A DNA stretch of 64,000 bases from Amphibalanus amphitrite (GCF_019059575.1 NW_024881784.1:649880-713879), one strand, 5' to 3'; positions 12,101-27,100 are shown, counted from the stretch's first letter. Translations and numbers: made by a program. The notes: a model not told the origin generated them from the sequence alone.

Positions 12101-15100
12101 CAGCCAGAAATTACCATGGACAATTATGTCATGTTTATTGGCATAATGGAGGACTATTATGATAAGTGGAAGTTGAAAATTCAGCACATCGACAATACTT
12201 AGAATTGACCTGGTTTCCCTTTTGAACACGAACTAAATTCATTCGTGTGTAACCGCAAACAATGAATATGCATATATTAGAACAAAATTGGCTTCAAGAC
12301 TGGTTTCACAGTAAATGGGCGAATCCTTTCAATAGTATTTTCCGGTACGAATTCCCATTGTTCATTGGCAGTCCAGACGACATGGCATTTGAATTGCATT
12401 GCCGTGTTTCCGCCACCGTTCGATATATGTCGCGATTGGAGCGGACAATGGCGCTCCATCGACCGTTCCGTATTTAGACGGCCCGGCCACTAGCCAGCCG
12501 GATTCACAGCGGCGCGCTGCTGCATAAATCGGCAAACAGCCACATTCCTGTCACCGCGGGGAACTTTATCCGACAAAAGAAGCTAATTTCAAATTAGGAA
12601 TCACTCGATTGAAAAGATAATGGAGAGCTTTACCGGAGGTAATGACCCGGCGCATCTCGACTCCGGCGCGGCTCGACGCACCAGAAGCAGCCCTCAATTA
12701 ATCCGGTCTAACGGACCACGGAGAAACCCAGCAGCCCAGACGAGACCAAAAACTAAAACAAAAACGCCGCTGGCCGGCCGACGCCATCTGGTCGGCCGGC
12801 ACCGCGGAGAAAAGCCGAGGAAGCCCAGCCGCGAGCTGGCTGCGAGCCACGAGTGAGCCACTCAGTTCATATCCCGGCTCAGAGAATTTGTATCGTTTGA
12901 TGAGTGGTTAGTGTCGGACCACTTGAACGACTCGCAAACACTCATAGTTACGAACTGTTGCTTCTTAACCCTCGCCCGCACATGGGGGGGGGGGGGTGGT
13001 TGCCACCCCCCCAGGCAGTCTTTCTGCTCTGCACTCAACATTTTTAGAGCTAGAAGGCTGATTTTTCGTATAGCTGCTCGTCCATCCTTTCTTAATGTCC
13101 ACTGAAAATTTCAAGTTTCTGTGATTTTTGGTTTCGGAGATATGACCTTGTTTTTCAGGTCATGTCATGACCCAAATGGCCAATTCTCAACATCTTGCGT
13201 TTGCCATGGGCCTTGTGAGCTTTTGACACCCTGATTTCGGCCTTTTTTGCCAGTCTTACCTCCCACCTATCATGGAACATGTTGTTCGACGATGTACAGG
13301 GGTCAAGGTCAGGGTCAAGGTCAACCTAGGTCATCTAAGATAATTGCGTTTTAGGCAAGCTGAATTTACTTTTTGTGAAGTTTTTTGACTGCATTTTTGG
13401 TAAAAGCTTCTCAGATCATGATTTCATGTGATATGGACCCAAAAACAATCGGTGCACACATCAGTATACACACAGACACACACAGACATACAAACACATA
13501 TAATTGACCTTGACCTAACTTGACCTGAAATGACCTCAGCAGCAAAATTCTGGTCGGATAGTGTGACAAAGAGGTTCTAGCTGGCTTGGCACCAGAAAAC
13601 AGCATCGTCATCGGTATTTGATAAGCAGCGCACTTGATATCCAACGGTGACCCAAAACAGCAACATTTTTTAGTTTGACCTGACCTGGAAGGTCAATGAC
13701 TAACCTGAGAAGGTAAAACTGGGTATCATTGGATTCGTCTCTTCCCAAAGAACCTTTTTGGTCTTTACTGCTAAGCTCTATCTCCAACAGGAACGAAATG
13801 GCGCGGGGGGGGGGGGGTGGCAACCACCCCCCCCCCCATGTGCGTTCTAGGATGGGAAAATGGCATGTGCGGGCGAGGGTTAAGAGCATATCTTTTAGAC
13901 ATGCGTTCTCGCAGTTGCTTGGAGTGGGTAGGACCTAGGATGTTACCGTGGATCGATCGGAAGGACCTGGAGAGCCGTTGGAGGGTCAGATTGGCCGTGA
14001 GGAGCAGCCTGGGGTTGCTGGTCGAACTGACCACAGCCAGGTCAGTCTTGCCGGCAGTCGCCGCCACCGCTCCAAACTCAGCGCGGCAAAGCGGCCCGTT
14101 TTTGCCTATCCTCGCTGCTAATTTATGCCGGCAGGGCATTAGGGGCTGCCTATCAGCCATCGGGGCCGCACAGCGGCGCACACGGGCGGCGACGGCCCGG
14201 CGCCGGCGGCCGCCACCAAAAACTGGACCGTTTCCGCGCCACCGGCTAATTTCCGGCGGGACGGCGCGGCCCGCCCGCTCGGCGGGAGGGCGTGTCCCGC
14301 GCACTCGGCCTCTGCAGAGGAGAAGGAGAGGAGCTGAGCGCCGGAGAGAGGGACGGGAGTGGGATGCAAACAAGAGACGGTAGGCGGGCCGGCGAAACGG
14401 GACACCGTGGACGGGACACCACCTCCCGTGACAGGAGGCGGAGACGAGCGGTCGCGACGAAAAACACCACAAAGAAGAATGCATGCACAAATGCGCCGTA
14501 AGCCGGGATTCAGACTCTGAACACCGGGCCTCCAACTGGGGACTCTGGCCTCGGCCAGCGGGTCTCTAATGGCGCGGGCGCCGGTAGCGGCGGTACGTAC
14601 CGAGACTGGTGAGTGCCGCCGCCGCCGCCTGCGTGTCCTTGCACTTCATGGCCAGCACCAGCTGGTAGCGGTGCGACGTCAGCGCCTCCTTGAAGTTCCC
14701 CTTGCTGAAGTAGGCCGAGCCGAGGTTGCCGTGCGCCCGACACTCTCCGGCAATGTCGCCCAGAGACTTGGCCACGCTCAGGTCCTGCTGCATGTAGCTG
14801 ATAGCCTGCGGCACAGATCGGGGAGAGCCGGGGTTAAGCTGGGTTGGTACTGGCCGCTATAGATGCGTGACACCTCCCTAATACAAACAGTATGTTGAGG
14901 CAAATAGGGCACTATTTACTTTAGTACTCCTTTAACAAGACTGGGACGATCACGAGCTATAGCAATTCCAAGTGAAAGTGAAGGGACATTATTAACTGAC
15001 TCTATTTGGTGTTGTTTGTTGGAGTTTTACTGGCGGTGTATGAAATTCAACAGAACAAGTATGAAATCCAAAAATGAGTTCAGAGAAGTGTGCACCCGAC

Positions 15101-18100
15101 AAGCTCCTCGTATAAAACCTAACTAACTTTGCTGAATTCAAAATCTTCAACCTATAGCAGTACATCTTCAGAAGTTATGACGCGTCTATACTTATATAGT
15201 AGCGACACATTTTGAAGCTCTCAAAACCATACAGTTACCGAACGTTTAGCATATGATGCAGTCGTTCAATTATAGATACTCGAACCTGTGTCTGACTGTT
15301 AACGATTCAAGGTATAGGTATTATGGGAAATGATTGAACACGATTGGTTAAAAAAAAACTGATAAACGCGGCTATTAGCCCGACACTACAATCCAGCGCC
15401 TATCACAGCCACTCTGAGCAGCATTGATGGACCTCACGCCACCTGAAGCTGTGACTGCGCCAAAGACCTCAGTGTGCTTCGATCGGCATCAGATGACCGC
15501 TTCAGCAAAAAGCGGCGGTAAAAGAGTTTTGCTGTAACGTTATCATGCTATCGGGACCTGCACTTTGGGGTTAGATATATATGCTAATATTGAAGGTCGG
15601 GGTTTGCTAATAAAGAAGTAGCATTTGGATAACTAATGAGAAGTCCCGATGCACAAAGAGACGCTTCCATATAGTGTGCAGTCAGCAAAATAGTTATTTT
15701 TGGGTAAAAGACACGGCTGATTGTTTCTGTATTATTATGTTTGATTGGATGCATCATTGGCTTCTATTAAACACCATTTAGTGGTTACGATTTCTAGTCA
15801 GACAAAAGCCAACCAAACCGCAAACATCGCTCAGCACTTTCACCGATTGGCACAGCGTTTCACGTCTTAATTGTCCGAAATGACCTTTGCGGCAAGGCAG
15901 TTTCGGAATCAGCCCATCGCGCGGCACCTGGCAGTGGCAGCGGGTCGCTGCATGCTCATTGCTCAGTGCTTTAGGAATATGCATGAATCGGAAACTGGGT
16001 GGAGTGGAAAATACCACCGGGTGGCACTTTTAAGCCGACAAAATCGACCAGCCTAGTGTTAGCCTTCCGTCCTTCCCTGACGATCCTGTCCAGATAGTGC
16101 GATGGCCCCTGAAGCTGATCAGCAGGCACCGAATCAGACCGGGCGCTGACGAGCGGTGACATTTGGACGGGTGGGTGTGCGACGGCACGTGCCACCCACC
16201 TTATCCAGCGAGTTCATCGCCCAGTAGGCGGACGACAGAGCCGAGAAGACGCTCCCCCGCAGCTTCAGGCTGCAGGTGCCGATCTTGAGCGCCGACTCGA
16301 GCACCACCACGGCGGCACTGTACTTGCCGGCGGCCAGCAGCTCCTGGCCGATGACGGAGATGATGACGAACGGCGACATGTCGAGCCGCATCGCCTGCAG
16401 CTGCCGGTAGGTCGGCTCCAGGGTCGCTGCCGGTCACAGAGGAGGACAGGGTCAGGCTCGGCTGACGGTCGTACGCTCACAACTGCAGCCATGAGAAAAG
16501 CAGTTAAAGTGAGGCCATATAGAAATACCAATGAATGTTGTCCGAAAAAAATGAGCAAGAAACACGATTGATTCATGACTGTAGGTGAAACGCAATGGTG
16601 CGATATTGGCAGGTTTAACGTTCCTGATACATAGCTTTTACGAAAGTTAGAGCTTGAAAGGAATGTCGGGTCAATCACTTTATCTTCCGTTCGACAGGGT
16701 CAAGGCATTAGCTCGTCAAATGTGTCAGAAATTTCTGGATGAACAGCTTTTAGAGGCAAGGTCAGCCGGCGTCCGCAGCTGCCTCGATGAATTTCCCTAT
16801 ACGGCACTGTGCTGTGACCGATGTAATTTTAATTGATCGCCCTCCATCGGGCGTCCCAGCCGCGCCATGATTTACACAACTGATGTGTGATTTACCGTGA
16901 TCGATTCAAGCCATGTGCGCCAATCGACCTGGAAGCAGGCCCACTAGCAAGGACGAGGTGTAAATTTCGAAAATGGGTCATTAAAATCCCATCAGAGGCC
17001 AAGCTTGTCGGTTTCTCACAAGGAGATAAGGCGGCTACGGGCACTTTCACGTAATGGGCGGCCTTTTGGCCTGTAAAATGACGGTTGACAAGCGCAGCCG
17101 AACGAGAACAAGGTGGTCCGCAGTAAGTGGCAGCGTCGGCATGTCTGGAGAAAGGGAGAGTCACCCGGACTGCTGACTCAGGGGTCAGACGACAAGGCTG
17201 GCACGACGCCCGCCGAGGATATTCGCTCTTTGTAAAATAAGAAAATGACGGGACACTTGGCATAATCGTATTTTGGTCGACATCGTGACCACTCACGTAT
17301 GATGTAGGAGTGACAAAGTGAGAACAGTCTGCATTTCTACTAGTTTTACTGACTGATGGCAATGTAATGACGGTCGGGTTCCACTTCATTCTTCTTCAAT
17401 ATTGCCAGTAACAGAGCAAATACGAGAAAAAAACGCTTTGACGCCGTTTCTCCTTGTGTCTGGGTGTATGAATCCATTGCAGTTATAAAGTGGTGTGTGA
17501 AGGTCACCAGTTCACCTGCTTCGTCGTACCCCTGCAGAATTGTGCACCATGAGACGGGCCTTCAACGATTATCTGATCTGATGCGAACCACTATGGCGTC
17601 ATATTCCGTCCTCGAAACCACCCCTCGTTCAAACCGGGCACACTTGCACAACAATGACGTTACAGGAACTTCAGTCGAGTACATACTCCTCGACGCAGCA
17701 ACCGATCATCCATTTATCGTGATCATAGCTACTGATATGTAAAATCGCAAAACTACAGTTTTTTGTCGTCTTATTGCAGAAGTTTGAACGCAAACAAGAA
17801 ACTAACATTCTTCTGATGAACAATGAATGTAACCATATGAGCATGCGTCCGCTGCAGCGTCCCCGATGGACTCCCGTGGCGTCCCCTTCACACGCACTCC
17901 CGGACATCGCCACGCCCGTCATCTCCCGCGCGGCCTTCCCAGTCTCCCGGCCGCCGGCGCCCGAGCATTGTCATCGCATACAATGCAATTACCCGCTCGG
18001 GAAAAACGGGTAATGCTCTTTTGATGGGTGTTGTGTCAGCACGGCGATAATGGCCGTCGGCCGCCGGTCGCGCCGCTGCAGGCAGGCGCGTTCATATGTA

Positions 18101-21100
18101 AATGGCCGCCGCGGATGGGCCGTCGTGCCGCGCGCTGCGCCCGGGGGTGCCGCAGCGGCGGCGAGGACGGCCGCCGAGCCGACGTGTCCTGCCCACGGCG
18201 CCAGTGACAGCACCCGGGACCGGCCATGTCGGCGGAGCACGCGGCGCCCACGGTCCGACAGTCACGGAACGCCAATGAGCGGCTCCGGCCTGGCGATCGG
18301 CGACGGGCCGCTCCTCAAAGGACGGCTCAGTGGGCCCGCCGAACAGAACACTTCCCGATTCCGAGGGTAATTTTAGCAGCTCCGGCTGAAGCGAGTCCAC
18401 TAATACTCAGCTTACTTCAATAAAAACACACGATTTAAAATTTGCATGTAATGGGACTTCCAGGGATTAAATTTCCCAAATACCTTTCGCGATCAACAAC
18501 TTCCTTGATATGACAGCCTAACCGCTACCAGGCAGTCGTGAGCAGTATGGCGGCCTGCCCGTGCAGCTTTGGGCGGCGGCTCGGCCCGGTCCGTCCTCGG
18601 CGGCCTGCCAAAGGACCGCGCACGGCACGCTACCGTGTCACGAGCACCAGCCGACGCTGCCCGTGCCCGCCCGACCGGCCGGCCGGCCGCGCTGAGCCGA
18701 GCGAGGCCGGACCGACTGGCGAACGGCTCGCAGCGGCGTCTGCCACGGAGCAGGTCGGCTCACGGCGGCGTCTGCCTGGGGTCGGCCGGCCGGCGGCGCC
18801 CTGTGATTGAGCCGGCCGACACCGGCGTCCCTGTGATGGAGCCGCCCGAAAACAGCTACGGGGCCTGTGGCGGTGCCGGCGCCCACCGACAAACAGGGCT
18901 CCGGACGGCCAGCGGCTCCGCCTTGGCGATGCCGACCGGAGATTGGTTTGAAGTGAGCTTAGCGACGATATTATCCCCTCTGCCGTGCCCTACACTGTTG
19001 TAAGGTAGTAGGTACAGTCGTGTACAGGTTGATGGTCCCCTATTGTATTACACATCATGAAGCACTTCCACACAGTTATGTGGCTATTCCGTGCCCCGTT
19101 GTCAATATGATTAAACGAATGATCATTGTGGTCATCACAAGCACGCACACGAGCACACACAATCACACACACGCATACATGCACGCTTTGCAGTCATACA
19201 CAGGTAAGATATGCAAGCTCAAATGACCAGCCAGATTCTCTACATTTCTAGCCTATTCCACTCCGTTGCCTCCCTAGCAGATGTAGCCGCAGCTCCTTTT
19301 TAAACTGGGCTCCTGTTCGACATCGTATCGCGGCTGGCAAATCGTTGTATGCGACTACAATATGGTACAGGAAGCGGCGCCTGCCCGACTCGGACCGAAT
19401 CGCCGGCGTGATAAGGTGGTCGGCGTTACGGGTGATACGCTGGTGGACGTCCCTGCGTGTGACCAGGCCACCAGCAATACATTCGGGTTGCGATGACAGC
19501 AGCATCCGTTTCAGCAGGGCGAGGCCGTGATAGAGGTACATGTTCTCGGCAGTAAGCCAGTCCAGTTGATAAAGTACATCGCTAATGTGCGCAGATTTCC
19601 TCCGTCCCGATAAAACGCGTGCGGCAAAGTTTAACACTTTTTGAATACGCTTCATCTGACTGCTGCCGCACACACCATAAACCACCAGACAGTATAAAAG
19701 GCGTGAGATGCCTAGGCCCTGAATGAGTGTCAGCAGGGTGGACTGAGGCAGACTGTGCCTGCTGTGGCTCAGTCCGCACAACATTCCGGTACATCGCTGC
19801 ACTACATTGTCCACATGAGGGGTAAAAGTCATGTGCTGGTCAAATGTGACACCCAGGTTGAGGACAGTGGCGGAAGCGGCGACATCGGCATCCATGAATT
19901 TAATGTTGACTGGTCCGAGACGTTGAATATTTTGACGCGAGCCAAGAATGATAAACTGTGTTTTCTGTGCATTGATTTTGATGCCATTTTTGCTGAACCA
20001 CCGAGAGAGCAAAGCCAGGTTGTGTTCCATTTGCTGCACCAGGGAGCCGATGTCGCCGATCCCACCAGAGACCGCCACCTGAGTGTCGTCCGCATATTGC
20101 ACCACGTGCGCGCCGTCCGTGTACAGAGGTAAATCGTTCGCGTAAATCGAGAATAGCAGAGGCCCGAGCGCGGAACCCTGATACGTACCAATGTGGTTCG
20201 GAAGCACAGCTGACGTCACGCTTCCACCCAAGTTATCCTGTATTTGAACTTGCTGGTAGTGGCCGTCGAGATAACTAGTGAACCAGCGTGTATCTACCCC
20301 ATAGAGTTCAAGTTTTCGGAGCAAAGAGTCATGCGGTATTACATCAAAGCACTTCGAACAGTCGAGGAGGCACAAAAGCGTGATTTTGCTGCGGTCCATG
20401 GCAGTAAACACATGGTCGGTAACAGATAAAAGTGCTGTGTCAGTCGAATGGTAGGACCTGAAACCATGCTGATTTGACGAGAACAGGTGATGAGCCGTGA
20501 AGAAGTAAAACAGTTGCTCGTAGACAACACGTTCGACTATCTTTGCTATTGTGGGTAAGATAGAGATGGGCCGGTAGTTAGTTGTGTCTGTGGACTTGGA
20601 CGACTTTTGAATCGGATGAACGAGAGCTAGTTTCCATGAGCCTGGAACATGTTGTGACACGAGGCTACTGTTGACTATATGTGTAAGAACATGACAAAGT
20701 GATGGCAGACCTATCTTGATAAAACGTATACAAAGTCCGTCGGCGCCACACGCAGCAGAGTTACGCATCCGGGAGATAACACGGCACAGGTCGTCTGGCG
20801 AGATGGGCGCCACCTGGAACCGGCCGGTGGCCACCCGAGGTAGGCGGACCGGCAGCTCTGGCCCGGACGTGTCCACCTGACGGGCCGTATCGGGACCAAC
20901 ACTCACAAAGTAGCGGTTGAGCGCGTCTGCGTCCGCGCTGGGGGTGGATCGTGTCGGCCGTTTCGACCCGATGACAGGCCGGACCACGCGCCACATACCG
21001 CTCGGTCCCGCCTCACGCAGCCGCCGATCCAGCTCCTCACGGGCATGGGCGGCGCCACCGGGGGGGACGGGGGGGACAGGTCCCCCGCTATCGAAAGTTA

Positions 21101-24100
21101 GGGGGGTACAGTACCCCCCTATCGGCGAGGCCCGTTCAATAGTTGATAATAATGCATTGTAGAGTTATCCGTCGCATTTAATGCATCGTTGGTTAATCAA
21201 GGCAGATTCTGAGTAAAGATTGCTGTTGGGATGTATCGCAGGGGGTCCTGGTCATCTGCAAAAGGTGCATGGAGCTGTGATGCCTGTAGTTATAAGGTGA
21301 TCGGCAGCCGGCAGGGCCTCGGGGATCGTGCCCCCCCCCCTTCTTGGGGCGCCAGGCAGGGTTATTACCTCCCCACCCCACTCCACTGCCAGACCCCATT
21401 GCCGACAAAACCAAGTTTACTGAAATTCCATAGAGTTCCGTTACTATATGGATATTTTCCATTCCTAATTAGTCAAATTCAAGCATGGCAGTTCTACCAC
21501 AGGAACTATTTGAAATCTATGCCATTTAAACCCAGCACTTGTGGGGACAAGTGTTCGGATAGATCACAGGCATGACCAAAAAAGCACGCAGTAGCCCAAG
21601 ACCTTATAATTGGGTAGCATCGGCTCCCTCTCGTCAAGGGGTTCGATAGCACTCGTTTTTTTTTTCTGCAAAACTAAGCTCGGTCGGCGGCCGAACGGCT
21701 GGGGGTCTAATCGAGCCCCCCCCTCTCCCCTTCTTACGTCAGCGGCTGTGAAAATGCCATTACCAGCTGTTGAAACATGGCAGTTGCTTTTGCATGAGTG
21801 CACGAAAGGGTTTTAGGTACGTGATACGTGAAAGGTTCTACATGAAAATTGAGATACACCAGCTTACCAAATTGTGCTCACTGTGGTGCGCTCGGTTTTA
21901 CCTTGACTAGTCTTTGAATTCTGGGGTGAAACAGACCAGTCAAGAAACCTGTTCCATAAGGAGAGCCACTAATGCTAAAGAGATGAGGGATGAGGTTTCC
22001 AGAGACCTTCATTACCTCCCAAAGGGGGTGCCCCGCCATTTGCCAATCCCTGCTGTAGTTGTTACGATTGGAGGGTGAATATGAGAACGACTGCAGGTCG
22101 TGCCAGCTCGATCATGACGAACACAATGGTGCCGACATCACAGCTCTACTGCCATTTTTGACGAAGTTAATCAACAAGGACCGGAATCCTACCCTGGGGC
22201 ATTTCACCTGCAGAGGTCGCCGGACCTGAGACCCTTTCACTCAATTTTTTTCAACGGTGCATGCGCTCGTTTTTTCCCGCGAAGCTCTTGGTAAGTAAAA
22301 TCCATCAGAAAGTGTGAACAAATAACGGCTGGTGACCTTCCATGACCTAGCATGACCTTTTGAGTGACCACTGACCACCGATGACATGACCACTGACGGC
22401 TAGCCATTAGCTGCACCCTGCCCGTTGCATATGGATCAGGTAGTGATGTCATGATTCTGAAATTATATTGCAGTTTTGACGCACTTGTTAGAACAGAAGA
22501 CATTCCCACTTTTCCTCCATGACTATATGATGGTGAAGCCATGAAGCTGACCAGACGTAAGATCGAAAATTTTAAAGTACGAAACGTAAGAATAGCTACT
22601 CATCATACCTAAGCAATTCGCAGCTTGTAGGAAACCAGCTTTAAGTTGGCAAGACTGCAAATTTTGATTTAGAGGCAAGGAGGCCTGAAAAGGTGATCGA
22701 TCTTAAGTGTCCTAGGATAAGTTTGGAAACGGGATGCACCATTCGATGTGTTTTGGGCTTTGCCAAGTTTCACGGCATTACGTGCCTCGTTTTTTTTTTT
22801 GCATATACGATCAGTATCTACTTTTGGGATTTTCGGTCAGGCAAGTCCCCCGTCCCCCCCTATCGAAAACCCGTGGCGCCGCCCCTGCTCACGGGTGTCC
22901 CGCCGAATCGCCGACCGTACCTGTCGGTTTAGGCACTTGTAGCTGTCATCGCGTGCTCGGAGAGCCGCACGTCGTCTCGCCATTAGGTCTCTGGTGTCAC
23001 TGGTAGTAAAAGGCGCTGTCGGGTTAAACACTTTGCGCCGCTTGATAGGTGCTACAGTGTCAAGTAAGGGTCGTGTCACAGCTAAAAAGTAGTCCCACTG
23101 CACCTCTGGGTTATCACTGGTGAACACCGGGCTCCAGTCCACCGCAGCCAACAGCCGGTTCACTTCGTCCCTGTCCAACCGCGACCAGCAGCGCGCCGTC
23201 ACTGCACTCTCCCGTGGCCTGTAGTTGGGTAGAGGCAGGAGCGCGCGGGTCCAGTTGTGCGGGCTGTAGGTACAGTTCAGTGTGCCGGCCCGGGCCGCGC
23301 CGTGGGTGGTGCAGATCAGGTCTATTGTTGAGCCGGACGATGGATAGGTGGGGCCGGTCACGTGCTGCTTGAAGGAGTAGGCGGTCAGCAGCTGACGCAG
23401 TCTGGTGCTAGCGGTCGTGTCACCGCTGATGTTAATGTTGAGGTCCCCGGCTATCACGATCGGCCCGCTGTGACGGGTCAGCACGTGCTGGATCTGCTCC
23501 TCCAGCTCGTCCAGGTCAGCCGACACCTGGGCCTGGGTCTGTACCGGCGGCCGGTACGCCGCGCAGACCATCACTCGGTGGGAGCCGGCTCGGAGCTGCA
23601 CCCAGAGCGACTCCAGCTTAGAGCCGGCCACAGGTGGGCCGGGCCGCTCCATGGTAGTCAGCTCGAGCGACTCCCTGGCTGCTATGGCTACGCCGCCGTA
23701 TCCTCTGTTGTCGGGTCGGTCTCGCCGGACAAGCTGGTAGCCAGGGATGGGCACAAGTCGGTTGGGTGTTGTAGGTCGCATCCATGTCTCGTTGAGTACA
23801 ATGACGTCATACCCGTGCTCCTCGATGTCATGTCGAAGTTCGAGTAGCTTCGGTTTCAGGCTCTGGATGTTGATCTGGCCGATGTATAGCTCCCCCGGCC
23901 GCGGCGCGGTCCGCCAGATGCGGCCGCCCCGGGAGCCCCGCCGCCTGCTCCTCGCTCCCCTCCGCCGCGGCCGGCCAGCCGCACCCCTGTCGGGGTCGGT
24001 CACAGGCACAGCCGCAGGCGGGGTCGCGACCTCCGGTGGCGCGGGAACGCGGGCAGACTCAGATGGGGCGGCCCGGACCCGGGCAGGTCGGGTGGTTATC

Positions 24101-27100
24101 ACGCGGTTTCTCAGCTGATCGGTGACCGGGCCGCTCAGGGCGCCGCCGGGTCGCCTACACCGAGCATAAGGCGGGGCCGGGGCCGGAGCAGCGGCTAGCA
24201 CCAGCAGACGGGCGACGGCCAGCACGGCCAGGCACCGGAGCAGCTCCGGATGCATCTCGACAGGTGAGCTGATCTGGAAGGGCTTGTCTAGGCCGCAAAC
24301 GTCTCGTCGGCAGCAGGCATCGGCGAGCCGACAGGCCGACAGCGCACCCCACCCGCTACGCCACGATCCGTCACCGAGACACCGTCCCCCCCTACTCTTT
24401 ATCCACCGGGTTCCTATGGCTCAGCACGGGCAGCAGCCGCCTGGTACCGGTAGGCTGTGCCGCATGACCCGAGAGTGAAGCGGCACAGCCTACTCACACT
24501 GTATGACACCGGCTCGGGTCGCCTGGTAGAGCGATTTGACCGGACGCTGCGTTACACCGGCTGGGGGGGGGGGGGGGGGGGGGGGGGGGGGTAAGGGTCA
24601 GGCCTGTCTATTTGGCTCGGCTCGGTGGATGAGGCGGGCTGGAGTGTGGTGTGGGGCGAGGGTGATGTGGGGAGGGAGTGAGCGGACCTGGGGCTGGGTT
24701 TGTGTGTGGTCACTTGTCGCTAGAACCGATCGTAATCCACCCTCCAAAAATTCGCTTTAGAGATATTCACAAAACCCAGGGGGGTTCAAACACCCATCTC
24801 CCAAGTGGGGTGCGGAAGGACAGGTAAGGGTCCATACGGTCTCCTCATGAATTGCAGCAAAGAAAGAAAACAGACCTGTCACCAAATAATCTTTCTGAAA
24901 AGTGGACTAATCGCATAGCCTCGGACATAGAAATAAATATCCAGCACGCGAAGCGTCTCGAACCGGGCCTCTCACTACCGGTCAGTTTGACAGTCTAGCA
25001 CTCCTACGCTGAGCTACACCGGATGGTGGCCACGGGCGGGGCAAAGTCTGGCCGGGCGGGCGGCGGGGCCGGGAGGTCGGCAGCAAAGTCAATGAATGTT
25101 TTTGTGGTTTCGGGTGCCGGTCGCTCTAGCTTGGTGGAATGATGATGGATCATTGGCAAAACTTTCAACGTGGAGTCCCGGTTCGAGCCTCATCGGGGCT
25201 CCGGCTACTTTTCCGAGTTAGGATCTGGTTTGATTTTAGTGGTTGCGAGCCATTTATACGGTTTTATATCTTCATGTCGATTGTCGATTGATTGGTTGAT
25301 TCATTAATTCGTTCATTTAATACATGTCGACATTTAGCATACGAATTGACATCCAGGATCAATCCGATCAATCTACCATTTTCATAAGCGTATTGCCTAA
25401 ATATCATGCATATATGTGGCACAAGACCTATGGTTGCCTCGATACCGTGCCAAATCACGTTTTGCACAATGCACAAGTAAATTATATTCGCTGGGTCTTC
25501 CGTGCATTGTGCTTAGCAAAAACAGGAATGCAATAGGGTTGGGACCTATCTGCATGCTCTGTATGTTTTGGTAAAATAAAAAAGCTCAGAATTTTTAATG
25601 ATTTAATTTAAAATCACTTTGTTAAAAAAATGCCTAGTTAGTTCAGAAATTAATTATTTGTGGCTGAAAACAACTTGCTTCTGATTGGTCGGGCTAATCA
25701 TGACGTCACATGTAGGTATATAACTGTCTGTATATTTGGCGCAGTTGAGACATACATTTTCTATGTATTTTCCTATGGTAAATCGGAGTGATTGGTCGTG
25801 TTTTCAGTGTCTCTTTATTTTGCGCTGGTATTGCGTGGCTAAGAAGTTTTATCAAGAATGGCATATACTAAAATGTTCCTTTAATAATGGAGCTTCAATA
25901 TCTGTGAGTTTTATTGGCAAGCGAAAACTGATTTCGCCGTTATTTTATCTGGAAATTACTCATTTTTTTTAGGTCAATATTCAAAGTATTTTACGGGAAC
26001 AAGTTGGCACTTTTCTTGATTTTTGCACTCAAATCGCGTGCGATTCAACTGTATTGGAACTTGCAAAGAAGCTTGGTGATTAATTAACTGTGTTGTTATG
26101 GCACTGTTTGCAAAGCATGGATAATGAAACTCTGCCAAAGACTTAGCTACATAGCAATGCCTCAAGTAATACGCAGGAGGAACAGAATTCAGAGTCCGAT
26201 CGAGAAGAATCGGCGCAAATGCTACGAAGACCAGGCAGCTCTGATACAATAGCTAGTCGTCTCACTACTCTCACTCCATTAGACCAGCTGATTCCTGACA
26301 GCACCGACTCGGATGCAAAGATGGAGCTCATCTTCCAAGCCAGAAACCAGTTCTTTGATGGAAGATGTGATGCTGCCTCTGTCTCTGCTTTGTTGGCCAC
26401 TTTGGACGGGGCGGAGCTCCGCTCCTTGCGTGAGCGGTTATTCGCCTGTCATCCTATGTATCCTATGTATCCTATGTACATGTTTGTATGTCCTATGTAT
26501 GTTTGTTTTAAAAACGTTGCAGCGGCGCTGAGAACTGCAGTCTTAGATCTGGGTATGTTTGGCATCTGCAACTCTTCATATACACATTAACCCTATTTCG
26601 GACGGGGAGACCTTTCAGGATTTTCTTGTACAATTGCCAAACGCCGCGAGACATTCAGCTCATATTTGGTGACTTTTCCTAAATGCTCATTGCGCACATC
26701 TCAGCAAAAAAAAAAAAAAAAAAATGCCGGGTCAGGTCAGGTCAGGTAACCAGAGCGGGTTTGTTGACCCCACCTCAGAAAAGTTTGCAAACACGTCAGA
26801 GCTTGAGTTTTTCACGAAGTTATTTCCTCTCATCAAGTCTTTAAAACAGTACCTGCAGTATGTGTCGTTTGTATATCTCAGAATTTTTGATCTGTGAGTT
26901 GTGACCTGAGGTTAGGTCAGAGTCGTGACCTTTACATTGCAAGCCTATGGAAAAGTATTGAAATGCGACCTGCACCTCTAGTAAACGAGTCAAAACCACC
27001 CAATTCTTTAAGAATTATGACAAATTATCTTATCTGTAATGATCCAGGTGCCGTTTACTGACAGGGACACCGGAGAGGGTTATCTGAGCCGAGATCATGT

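Larger units (their letters stand above)
19011..24716 (-). mobile_element. Non-LTR retrotransposon (LINE A), minus strand, split by a hAT insertion
   Basis: One ORF with an apurinic endonuclease (EEP) domain followed by reverse transcriptase, with no separate ORF1 visible. The boundaries come from comparing it with the internally deleted copy at 28351-28651: both start at caagtgaccacacac and end at gtacacgactgtacc. No target-site duplication or poly-A tail is obvious. The EN-RT order is that of the CR1/Jockey group; the clade is not resolved. It lies in TTC28 intron 1 of the visible exons, in the same orientation as the gene. Confidence 0.85.

Noticed and set aside
17989-18013. ATTACCCG/CGGGTAAT inverted repeat as a regulatory hairpin or terminator
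   Set aside because: The stem is only 8 bp and could occur by chance. No supporting context.
24945-25207. Two tRNA genes
   Set aside because: A and B boxes are present but acceptor stems do not pair. Recorded as tRNA-like repeats instead.
26589-27085. A fifth TTAA element from attaaccctatttcgg to ccggagagggttat
   Set aside because: The ends match over only a few bases and the right TTAA is absent. AGGTCA motifs are present but the G/C-run hairpins are not.
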